A stretch of DNA of 25,334 bases, taken from the NCBI GenBank assembly GCA_000980375.1, contig LARD01000011.1, positions 1 to 25,334 of the forward strand, given 5' to 3'. Below are positions 8,008 to 15,708 of this stretch, piece after piece (the stretch's first letter is position 1; every line of letters begins with the position of its first letter). Under the pieces are notes generated by a model. It saw only the letters and a list, made by a program, of their open reading frames with translations. It ran no database searches and was not told the DNA's origin. Source of the stretch: Clostridium sp. K4410.MGS-306 (lineage in GTDB: Bacteria > Cyanobacteriota > Vampirovibrionia > Gastranaerophilales > Gastranaerophilaceae). Made by a program: the position numbers and the translations under genes.

Positions 8008-10002
8008 ATGAGGAGTAATCTTGCTATTGCACCTGTGGAGTTTGGACACCGCTTGAGTGTCAGCTTTGCTGCGTCCAATAATAATCAATATAAAAAAAAC
8101 AATTTAAAACCGGCGCTACCGCCGCCAAAAGTAAAAACGCCAAAAAGTAAACGTCCTGTTGCACTGGATGATGTGGCGTTTTGGGTTGCACAAAAAATTG
8201 CCAAAAAAGCAGATGATGCCGGGCTTTCCCGTACAGATTGGCTTTTATTGAATATTCCTTCTCTCTCTTATGTGCCGCAGGTTCTGCCGGAGCCTTCCAA
8301 GACTGCAATGGTTGGCAAAACAAATGTAACAACCCTTATTGATGGTGAACAGATATTTGCAAAAGCAGCTGAATATATAAAAAGCGCAAGAGATTCTATA
8401 CAAATAGAAATGTTTGAGTTTCAGCATCCTTCTATAGACGGGCATATCTGGCCTTCTAACGGTGCGGATATGGTGTCCGGTTATGATGAACACAAGAGCC
8501 TTTTACCAATGATTCTTAAAAAGAAAAAAGAAAATCCTGATTTAAAGGTTCAAATAATCCTTGATGCGCACAAATGGTATATAGATGGAAACGGCCAAAA
8601 ACGGCGCCATTACAATAATCAGGATATGATAAGATTCCTGAAAACTAACGGTATTGACGTTGTTCCATATCCACGGCCGGCACAGGGCGGATCTGCTTTG
8701 CAGCACGTAAAACTTGTTGCTGTGGACGGTAAAAAGCTCATTATAGGCGGCATGAACTGGGGCACTCATTCTACTGCAAATCATGATGCGTGTGTTGCAA
8801 TAGAAACCAGAACTGAAAACAAAAACTCCGAAGTGGATAATATTCTTGAAGAAATTTTTAATAAAGACTGGGCATTTTGCTGGCAAAGGCTGGGCAAAAC
8901 AAAAATAGTCGCAGGCCCTCTGTCAGAAGATGAGCAACAGTTTTATAAAGGTATTAATAAAGAAATTAAACAGGAAAATGTCGATTATATGAAAATAGTC
9001 GGCGAATTGTATGATAATCCGCAAGATAAAAAACGCTACGATGAAAATGACCTGTCAAAGCTTGATTTGATTAAACGCAATCCTATAAAAGACCCTGCAA
9101 TAAAAGTGCTCTGTACAAAGCCAAGAGAGCTTGCCTATATCGGAGAAAAGGGCTGTGAATCTGTAAGAGATTATGTAATGCAAAAGGTGAAAACAGCTAA
9201 AAAACTTAGAGCAGAGCTTTTTGTTCTTTCAGACAAAGAAATTATCCAAACAATAATCGAGCGAGTGCATAAAGGAGAACTGGATGCAAAAATTATTGTT
9301 GACCCCTCTATCATAGAAGAATTTCCGTATTGTAATACTGCATACCAAAAATTGGAAGAAAACAATATTGATATACGCCAATATAAAACTGATACAAAAA
9401 TTACCCAGCGTATGCACGGCAAATGGGCAGTTTTTGATGACAGAGAGCTGCTAATCGGCTCTGCAAACTGGTCGGCCATGGCAATGAATCAAAATCTGAA
9501 AAAAGGCCAGAGAGAGGACTATGAAAAATATACCGAACAAATCAACAGAGAAATTGTCGGGTATATGAAAAAAGTTGAAAAAGTGGAAGAATCTATAGGT
9601 CTTCCTCCATTGATAAGAAAACGTCTTGATTATAAAGAGGTGCTTGTCAGGAGAGGAAAAATCAAAAAAGCCGTAAATGAAATCAATGAAACGGGTTCTG
9701 CTCTTATGCGGCTTCAAGACGCTGAATATCTGTTTACCGTTAAAGACCGCTCTGCGCTTAATACAATCAAGGGCTATTACAAAATTATCATAGACAGAAA
9801 TAACGCTAAAGAAAAATACAAACGCGGAAATAACGAGGCGGCAATAGCATTTGAAAAACCGGCACTTGCGAGAGTTTTTTTAAGACAATTTGAAAAAGAC
9901 TGGAAACACTCTGAATCTGAATATGATAAGGTGCTTTCAAGAGGAAAGGATATACTTTATCCGTCGGAAATGTCAGGTGCAAAGCTGAATTTGGAGGGCT
10001 GA
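8008..10002 (+). CDS. Phospholipase D superfamily protein with two HKD motifs
   Basis: A 664-residue phosphodiesterase with two complete HKD motifs: His233-Lys235-Asp240 (LQHVKLVAVDGKKLIIGGMNW) and His470-Lys472-Asp477 (MHGKWAVFDDRELLIGSANW). The pair should form one active site using a phosphohistidine intermediate. The family covers cardiolipin synthases, phospholipases and nucleases, so the substrate cannot be named. No signal peptide or membrane helix is visible, which argues against cardiolipin synthase. Residues 1-60 are a low-complexity lead with LSVSFAAS (16-23), a loose version of the tag in its neighbours. About 165 lysine-rich, helical residues follow the second motif. AAGG (7995-7998) precedes the ATG. 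The TGA overlaps the next ATG (TGATG), so the two genes are translationally coupled. Confidence 0.9.
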   Translation: MRSNLAIAPVEFGHRLSVSFAASNNNQYKKNNLKPALPPPKVKTPKSKRPVALDDVAFWVAQKIAKKADDAGLSRTDWLLLNIPSLSYVPQVLPEPSKTAMVGKTNVTTLIDGEQIFAKAAEYIKSARDSIQIEMFEFQHPSIDGHIWPSNGADMVSGYDEHKSLLPMILKKKKENPDLKVQIILDAHKWYIDGNGQKRRHYNNQDMIRFLKTNGIDVVPYPRPAQGGSALQHVKLVAVDGKKLIIGGMNWGTHSTANHDACVAIETRTENKNSEVDNILEEIFNKDWAFCWQRLGKTKIVAGPLSEDEQQFYKGINKEIKQENVDYMKIVGELYDNPQDKKRYDENDLSKLDLIKRNPIKDPAIKVLCTKPRELAYIGEKGCESVRDYVMQKVKTAKKLRAELFVLSDKEIIQTIIERVHKGELDAKIIVDPSIIEEFPYCNTAYQKLEENNIDIRQYKTDTKITQRMHGKWAVFDDRELLIGSANWSAMAMNQNLKKGQREDYEKYTEQINREIVGYMKKVEKVEESIGLPPLIRKRLDYKEVLVRRGKIKKAVNEINETGSALMRLQDAEYLFTVKDRSALNTIKGYYKIIIDRNNAKEKYKRGNNEAAIAFEKPALARVFLRQFEKDWKHSESEYDKVLSRGKDILYPSEMSGAKLNLEG

Positions 10003-11768
10003 TGAAGGTTATTGGTGTAAATTTTCATAAAAATCATAACAGGCAATCTCTTGAAAAACAGGCTCCTTTGCAGCTTACAAACAAGGATTTAAAACAAATT
10101 TCACGCAATGGAATGCTGCCTTATCTACCGGATATGGATAAAATGCCATATTTTATTCCGGTAATGACAAAATTTGTGCCGAGCTTCAAAGGTGATTACT
10201 TTGAAAATGAATACACAAAGAAGGTTAAAAACAAACAATATCAAGGGCTTGGGCTAATGGAAAATAATGAGCTTGGTATGCCCGAATGGTATGATTTTAA
10301 AAAAGTGGGTTCAGATAAAATATTGAGCGAACCTCTTGATTGGAACAGTGCAACACCGAGGGATTATTATGTGTTTTTGCAGGCAAATGCTCTGGCCGAA
10401 GCCTACGAGACAAGCTGGGTAAGGCGATTTAATTACACAAATTGCAAAAAACCTCTGGCGACTTTGCACTCCATATGCTCACGCAATGCCAAGGAACCTC
10501 CGTCAAAAGAGCTGAAAGGCGACATTTTTAAAGATAAATCGTTTGCCACAAATATTTCATATCTTATTGACATGAAAAAGCACAGGTCACTGGATGTTCC
10601 TATAACAGATGAAAACAACAGGCTGTGTATTGATGCGGTGGTCTTTGATACGGAAACAACCGGTACCAATAATGATGATGAGACAAAACCTCTTGATAAG
10701 ATAATCCAGATTGGAGCCATACAAATTAAGAAAGGTAAAATAGTTGATGAATCAGCTTATAACTGTCTTATTAATCCAGAGATACACATCCCCGAACAGG
10801 CAAGCGCAGTGCATGGCATCTATGATGAAGATGTAAAAAACGCTCCTGTAATGGAACAGGTTTTAAAACATTTTGTAAATGATTACTTAAACAAAAAAAA
10901 CGGTATTATTGTTGCATACAATTCAAAATTTGATATCACAATGCTGAATAATGCAATAAAAGAGCATAACAGTTATTCTGCGGATGAATTGAAGCCAAAA
11001 CGCTATTTTAAAGTACTGGACCCGTTTTTGTTAATGCAGCGTATTCATCCTTATTTGGGTGCTTCAAAAAAACTATCAAAACAGTATGCCTATCTTTTCG
11101 CCAAAAATATGGAAAACGCACACGATGCCTTTGCTGACGTAAAAGGTACCGTTGATGTGCTTAAATACACTTTGTATTATCTGTCAGAGCACAGAAAAGA
11201 TAAGTCAAAACCTCTTACTTTAAGAGAAGTTTTGCTTTTCCAAAACGGTTGTAATGTTGCGAATATTGATATACCTTTTGATTCGGACAGATGCAATGAT
11301 TCTGTTAACATGCGTGCGTCATACAGGCCTGTTTCTCTTTCCGTGGACAATTACCATGATGGCTATATGCTTACCAAAAAACATATTGATGAGCTTGTTT
11401 TTGAAATCGGGCAGAAAAATGCAAGTAAATTGAGAAATGAAATACAAGATGAAAAAATAGACCTGACAGGACCTGACGGCTTTGTTATAAACCCTGCGGA
11501 AACACAGCAAAAAACGGATGAGGCAGGCATGCAAGATGCATTTTACGTTATGCGTTCGAATTTCAAAAAAGTACTTGGCTTTGCTAAAATAGAGCCATAT
11601 GCTGACAAATCTAAAGACGAGATTATTGACATTATAACAAACAAGGCAAAACATTATATTCATAAAGATTCTATTGATTTGTGGATGAAAAATCCTAACC
11701 CTGAGGATATACCTGAGGGAAATGACCTTCCTGATTTTAATATTGCAAAACGTGTTATGACAGAATAA
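10002..11768 (+). CDS. DEDDh 3'-5' exonuclease (DnaQ-like) with N-terminal tag
   Basis: The nuclease core lies in the middle of this 588-residue protein. Exo I is VVFDTETTG with Asp216 and Glu218. Exo II is VAYNSKFDITML with Asp311. Exo III is NAHDAFADV with His374 and Asp379. This is the DnaQ/PolC-epsilon fold that removes 3' nucleotides from DNA or RNA. About 205 residues precede it, including FVPSFKG at 58-64, identical over VPSFKG to the HD protein. About 195 residues of unrecognised sequence follow. GGAGGG lies close before the ATG, within the end of the PLD gene. Operon partnership with a possible PLD nuclease suggests a joint nucleic-acid role, but DNA versus RNA cannot be told. Confidence 0.9.
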   Translation: MKVIGVNFHKNHNRQSLEKQAPLQLTNKDLKQISRNGMLPYLPDMDKMPYFIPVMTKFVPSFKGDYFENEYTKKVKNKQYQGLGLMENNELGMPEWYDFKKVGSDKILSEPLDWNSATPRDYYVFLQANALAEAYETSWVRRFNYTNCKKPLATLHSICSRNAKEPPSKELKGDIFKDKSFATNISYLIDMKKHRSLDVPITDENNRLCIDAVVFDTETTGTNNDDETKPLDKIIQIGAIQIKKGKIVDESAYNCLINPEIHIPEQASAVHGIYDEDVKNAPVMEQVLKHFVNDYLNKKNGIIVAYNSKFDITMLNNAIKEHNSYSADELKPKRYFKVLDPFLLMQRIHPYLGASKKLSKQYAYLFAKNMENAHDAFADVKGTVDVLKYTLYYLSEHRKDKSKPLTLREVLLFQNGCNVANIDIPFDSDRCNDSVNMRASYRPVSLSVDNYHDGYMLTKKHIDELVFEIGQKNASKLRNEIQDEKIDLTGPDGFVINPAETQQKTDEAGMQDAFYVMRSNFKKVLGFAKIEPYADKSKDEIIDIITNKAKHYIHKDSIDLWMKNPNPEDIPEGNDLPDFNIAKRVMTE

Positions 11769-11785
11769 ATATATTTTGTTATTAT
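11757..11785 (+). promoter_or_regulatory. Leaderless-type promoter for the methyltransferase gene
   Basis: ATGACA (11757-11762), a 17-bp spacer and TATTAT (11780-11785) are followed by seven bases and the ATG at 11793. There is no Shine-Dalgarno. The -35 lies in the last codons of the exonuclease gene. The arrangement is the same as for the HD gene. Confidence 0.5.
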
Positions 11786-11792
11786 TATTCTT

Positions 11793-13166
11793 ATGAAAAA
11801 GGAAAAATCTTCATACAAAGACCCGGCAGGGTTTGTTTATAAAAAAGACGGGGTTGTCTACAGACAGATAAACAAATGTTATAAAGAAAACTACGACTTT
11901 TTTATGCAGTGCGGACTGTATAAAAAACTTGTTGAAAAAAAATACATTGTTGCTCATGAAGAGATTGAAACCGATGAAAACGTTGATAATGAATTGTACA
12001 AAATAATCCGGCCGCAAAAGATTGATTTTGTCTCTTACTGTTACGAATGGTCATTTTCTATGCTCAAAGACGCAGCATTGTTGACCTTAAAAATACAAAT
12101 GCTCGCACTAAAATACGGCATGTCTTTAAAAGATGCCAGCGCTTATAATATTCAGTTTCAAGACGGAAGACCTGTTTTTATAGATACTCTGTCTTTTGAA
12201 AAATGCAATGAAAAACCATGGGTTGCATACGGGCAGTTTTGCAGACATTTTCTTGCTCCGTTGCTTTTAATGGTTTATTGCGATGTGCGTCTTCAATCGC
12301 TTTTAAAAAACTATATAGACGGAATTCCACTTGATTTGGCTTCTCGTATGCTTCCATGGCGGACAAAACTCAATTTTGCAATAATGCTCCACATACACAT
12401 GCACGCTGCAATGCAGTCAAGATATGAAAGCACATCGGTCAAAAAAGAAAGTAATCTGTCTGTTGAGCAGAAAACCGTAATCATAGAAAACCTTATTGAC
12501 CTTGTGAAATCAATAAAATGGAAACCTCAAGACACAGAATGGGGCGATTATTATACATTCACCAATTATTCTGACAAGGCAATGGAAGATAAAGCACAGA
12601 TAGTGTCCAGATTTTTAGATATCGCCTCAGTAAAAACTTGCTGGGATCTGGGTGCAAATAACGGATACTTTACAAGAATTGCAAGCAATAAAGGCATAAA
12701 AAGCGCTGCATTCGATATCGATGCTGTTGCTGCAGAAAAGAATTATTTATATATAAAAAATAATAAAGAGAAAAATATACTTCCTCTTTTGTGTGATTTG
12801 ACAAATCCGTCGCCTTCCATAGGATGGAATTGTGAGGAAAGAGATTCTCTTGTTGCAAGAGAACATCCACAGCTTGCTATGGCCCTTGCTCTTATTCACC
12901 ATCTTGCAATTTCCAATAATCTTCCGTTTTCAAAAATTGCAGAATTTTTTGCAGGAATTTGTGAGTATTTGATTATAGAATTTGTTCCTAAAACAGATTC
13001 CAAGGTAAAAATTCTTCTTTCCACAAGAGAAGACATCTTTGAGCAATATGATATTGAAAGCTTTGAGAAATATTTCTCAAACTCTTTTGCAATACTTGCA
13101 AAAGAGCAGATAAAAGACTCTGAACGGACACTGTATCTGATGAAAAATATTGTTAACTTTCATTAA
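11793..13166 (+). CDS. NoeA-like class I methyltransferase with kinase-like N-terminal region
   Basis: A 457-residue protein in two parts. The C-terminal half has a class I SAM-binding fold: motif I CWDLGANNGYF (283-293), the acidic motif II FDID (307-310) and a motif IV-like LALIHHLAIS. The N-terminal half has the strongly patterned stretch around LKDASAYNIQF and PVFIDTLSFE (Asp114, Asn119, Asp131), then WVAYGQFCRHFLAPLLL. This matches proteins annotated as NoeA (host-specific nodulation) or class I SAM methyltransferase. The Asp...Asn...Asp spacing looks like a kinase catalytic loop plus DFG Asp. The substrate is unknown; polysaccharide or lipid modification is a guess from the family name. 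It lacks a Shine-Dalgarno and appears leaderless. Confidence 0.8.
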   Translation: MKKEKSSYKDPAGFVYKKDGVVYRQINKCYKENYDFFMQCGLYKKLVEKKYIVAHEEIETDENVDNELYKIIRPQKIDFVSYCYEWSFSMLKDAALLTLKIQMLALKYGMSLKDASAYNIQFQDGRPVFIDTLSFEKCNEKPWVAYGQFCRHFLAPLLLMVYCDVRLQSLLKNYIDGIPLDLASRMLPWRTKLNFAIMLHIHMHAAMQSRYESTSVKKESNLSVEQKTVIIENLIDLVKSIKWKPQDTEWGDYYTFTNYSDKAMEDKAQIVSRFLDIASVKTCWDLGANNGYFTRIASNKGIKSAAFDIDAVAAEKNYLYIKNNKEKNILPLLCDLTNPSPSIGWNCEERDSLVAREHPQLAMALALIHHLAISNNLPFSKIAEFFAGICEYLIIEFVPKTDSKVKILLSTREDIFEQYDIESFEKYFSNSFAILAKEQIKDSERTLYLMKNIVNFH

Positions 13167-13337
13167 ACAAAAAATTTTTAAAATAACTTTTGCATTGTTA
13201 TAAAAAAAATCTCAATTTGGTATCAAAAATTTTTACAATATGAGAATAAAAATAAACAGGGTTTGTTATCTAAAAGCAAAATTCAGCGAAAAACTATTGT
13301 GTAAAATATCTTAATAACCCCCGAAAACAAAAAACTG

Positions 13338-13366
13338 TTGCACTAAAGCATAAATAATATCATAAT
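13338..13366 (+). promoter_or_regulatory. glnA promoter
   Basis: TTGCAC (13338-13343), a 17-bp spacer and CATAAT (13361-13366) predict a start near 13373 and a leader of about 34 bases carrying AAGGAG (13396-13401). The 240-bp gap 13167-13406 is otherwise very AT-rich. An imperfect TGTAA-N7-TAATA at 13300-13316 resembles a GlnR/TnrA half-palindrome with one mismatch, which I regard as weak. Confidence 0.6.
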
Positions 13367-13406
13367 TAAACTTGTAAAAAGAACGGTGTATGAAAAAGGA
13401 GAACAA

Positions 13407-14774
13407 ATGATTAACTACGTTCCGAAACAGGGAAAAGAGCTCTCTAAAGAAGAGATAAAAAAGCTGATTGACGAAAACCACGTAAAATTTATTCGTCTTC
13501 AGTTTGTTGACATAAACGGTATGGTCAAAAATATGGCTGTTCCTGCAAAACAAATTGATAAAATTTTGAACAATGAACTTATGCTGGACGGTTCCTCTAT
13601 TAAAGGTTTCAGAAGCATTGAAACATCTGATATGTATTTTTATCCCGACCGTTCTACGTTTGCTATTCTTCCCTGGAGAGAAAAAGAAGGAAAATGGAAC
13701 GTAGCAAGAATTATCTGTGATATCCATAATGCAGACGGCACACCTTTTGAAGGCTGTCCCAGATGCAACTTAAAAAGAGTTATAAAAGAAGCCGAAGAAA
13801 TGGGCTTTGTTATGAATATCGGCCCTGAGGCAGAATTTTTCCTTTTCAAAAAAGATGAAAACGGCTTGCCAACTACGGGCACACACGACTCTGCCGGTTA
13901 TTACGACGTAGGTCCTGATGACAAGGGCGAGGATATTCGTGCTCAAATAGTTGACACATTGGAACAGCTTGGTTTTGAAATCGAAGCGAGCCACCACGAA
14001 GTAGCAAGAGGACAGCACGAAGTAGATTTTAAATATGCTGATGCTCTTACTGCTGCGGATAATATCGTTACATTCAAATATGCAGTTAAAGCTTCTGCTG
14101 ACAGATTTGGACTTCATGCAACATTTATGCCCAAACCCATCTATGGTATTAACGGTTCCGGTATGCATTGCAACATTTCGCTTTTTGATATTAAAAAAGG
14201 CAAAAATGCATTCTTTAACGAGGATTCTGCATTCCAGTTGTCTAAGGAGGCTCTTTATACAATCGGTGCAATCCTTGAAAATGTAAAAGATTTTACAGCT
14301 ATTACAAACCCGACTGTTAACAGCTACAAACGTCTTGTTCCTGGATATGAGGCTCCTGTTTATATTGCATGGTCGCTTGCTAACAGAAGTGCATTAATCA
14401 GGGTTCCTGCAAAAAGAGGTAATGCTACCCGTGTTGAGCTGCGCTCACCGGATGCATCGTGCAACCCGTACCTTGTTATGGCTGTATTGCTCACGGTTGC
14501 TATGGAAGGTATTAAAAACCAGATTAAGCCGCCGCTTCAAACAGAAGAAAACATCTATGATATGACAGCAAAAGAAAGAAAAAGAAACCACATTGATTCT
14601 TTGCCAGGCAGTTTAAACGAAGCGTTGGCTTTGATGAAAAAAAGCAAGCTTGTTAAAAAAGCTCTTGGCGAACATATCTTTAACGAGTTTGTTATGGCCA
14701 AAGAAATGGAGTGGGACAGATACAGAACAGATGTTTCGCCATGGGAGCTTAACGAATATCTGGAAAAATATTAA
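13407..14774 (+). CDS. glnA: Glutamine synthetase, type I (alpha subgroup)
   Basis: Ligates ammonia to glutamate with ATP. The 455-residue product has all the GSI signatures: DGSSIKGF (61-68), GPEAEFFLF, NGSGMHCN, NPTVNSYKRLVPGYEAP, NRSALIRVPAKRGNATRVELRSPD and the C-terminal EWDRYRTDVSPWE. It lacks the adenylylation-site segment and the 25-residue insertion of the beta subgroup, so it should not be controlled by adenylylation. The position aligning with the feedback-inhibition Arg62 of Bacillus GS appears to be Ser70 here (GFRSIE against GFVRIE). The ATG at 13407 is chosen over the in-frame GTG at 13386 because AAGGAG (13396-13401) lies between them. It is monocistronic, ending at a strong terminator. 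Confidence 0.97.
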   Translation: MINYVPKQGKELSKEEIKKLIDENHVKFIRLQFVDINGMVKNMAVPAKQIDKILNNELMLDGSSIKGFRSIETSDMYFYPDRSTFAILPWREKEGKWNVARIICDIHNADGTPFEGCPRCNLKRVIKEAEEMGFVMNIGPEAEFFLFKKDENGLPTTGTHDSAGYYDVGPDDKGEDIRAQIVDTLEQLGFEIEASHHEVARGQHEVDFKYADALTAADNIVTFKYAVKASADRFGLHATFMPKPIYGINGSGMHCNISLFDIKKGKNAFFNEDSAFQLSKEALYTIGAILENVKDFTAITNPTVNSYKRLVPGYEAPVYIAWSLANRSALIRVPAKRGNATRVELRSPDASCNPYLVMAVLLTVAMEGIKNQIKPPLQTEENIYDMTAKERKRNHIDSLPGSLNEALALMKKSKLVKKALGEHIFNEFVMAKEMEWDRYRTDVSPWELNEYLEKY

Positions 14775-14797
14775 AAATTCTTTATTTTTAAACAAAG

Positions 14798-14829
14798 AAG
14801 CCTTCTTATTATTTTTAAGAAGGCTTTTT
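14798..14829 (+). terminator. Rho-independent terminator after glnA
   Basis: A perfect 11-bp stem (AAGCCTTCTTA at 14798-14808 with TAAGAAGGCTT at 14816-14826) and a 7-base loop are followed by a T-run to 14829. It starts 24 bases after the glnA stop and separates glnA from the aldolase operon. Confidence 0.92.
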
Positions 14830-14833
14830 GTAA

Positions 14834-14839
14834 TATAAT
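14834..14839 (+). promoter_or_regulatory. Candidate -10 of the aldolase/TPP operon
   Basis: TATAAT lies 25 bases before the ATG at 14865, which leaves room for a short leader with AAAGGG. No -35 is recognisable because its expected place falls inside the glnA terminator. Confidence 0.35.
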
Positions 14840-14864
14840 ATTTGTAAAATATAAAGGGTAAACA

Positions 14865-15683
14865 ATGAACAGACTTGAGAAAAAAATGTTGGACGCGTTG
14901 ATTGATTTAAAAGAGAATCATCACGTGGTGGGGGTTAAAGCAGAGTTTGAAGCAGAAGGTACAAGGATGGAAGAGGCTCTGCGTTTAAAAGAAGTGGTAA
15001 CAAAAGCAGGGCTTGAACTGACAATCAAAATTGGCGGCTGCGAAGCAATAAAAGATTTGTTTGATGCAAGAATCATCGGTGTTAACACCATAGTTGCACC
15101 AATGATAGAAACTCCTTATGCAATGAAAAAATATGTTCACGCAACAAAATTTGTATTCCCGGAAGAAGAGTGGCAAGATATCAATTTTCTTGTGAACATA
15201 GAAACCATCACAGGGTTCAACAATCTTGATGCAATGATAAAATCACCGGAATTTCAAGATGTTTCCGGAGTTGTGCTTGGCCGTGTAGATATGACAGGTT
15301 CAATGGGGCTTTCTCGTGAAGATATAAATACGGATGAGATTTTTGATATTGCAAATGCAACAGCAAAAGCTGTTTCACAAAACAACAAACAGTTTGTTAT
15401 TGGCGGGGGCGTTTCTGCGCATTCCTTACCGTTTTTTAAACGCTTGCCTCAAGGCAGCCTTACTCGTTTTGAAACAAGAAAAATCATTTTTGATGCACAG
15501 AATGCAATAAATGATTCAAATGCAGGCAAGGGTATTTTAAAAGCTGTCGGGTTTGAATTAATGTGGTTGAGAAATAAAAAAGAATTTTACGGAATGATTT
15601 TTAGAGAAGACGAAGCTAGACTAGAGCTGCTTGAAAAACGTTATAAACTGGCAATTGAACAAGCCGGCGGGTCTTCTTGCTAG
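14865..15683 (+). CDS. HpcH/HpaI aldolase/citrate lyase family protein
   Basis: A 272-residue TIM-barrel aldolase of the HpcH/HpaI class, which forms or cleaves C-C bonds with pyruvate-type enolates using a divalent metal. Candidate metal ligands are Glu113 (VNIETITGF) and Asp142 (LGRVDMTGSMG). The family loop VAPMIETPYAMKKYV is at 78-91. The gene is followed after 25 bases by an acetolactate-synthase-like TPP enzyme. To my knowledge this two-gene pairing recurs in O-antigen and capsule loci rather than in aromatic degradation. The precise aldol acceptor is unknown. AAAGGG sits before the ATG. Confidence 0.85.
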   Translation: MNRLEKKMLDALIDLKENHHVVGVKAEFEAEGTRMEEALRLKEVVTKAGLELTIKIGGCEAIKDLFDARIIGVNTIVAPMIETPYAMKKYVHATKFVFPEEEWQDINFLVNIETITGFNNLDAMIKSPEFQDVSGVVLGRVDMTGSMGLSREDINTDEIFDIANATAKAVSQNNKQFVIGGGVSAHSLPFFKRLPQGSLTRFETRKIIFDAQNAINDSNAGKGILKAVGFELMWLRNKKEFYGMIFREDEARLELLEKRYKLAIEQAGGSSC

Positions 15684-15708
15684 TGAGTGATTATCTGCGG
15701 GGAAAATA

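Noticed and set aside
13214..13230. NtcA-like site upstream of glnA (GTA...TAC)
   Set aside because: The spacing between GTA and TAC is 11 bases rather than the 8 required by the cyanobacterial consensus.
13300..13316. GlnR/TnrA-like box before glnA
   Set aside because: One mismatch in a degenerate motif within very AT-rich DNA; too likely by chance to list as a site.
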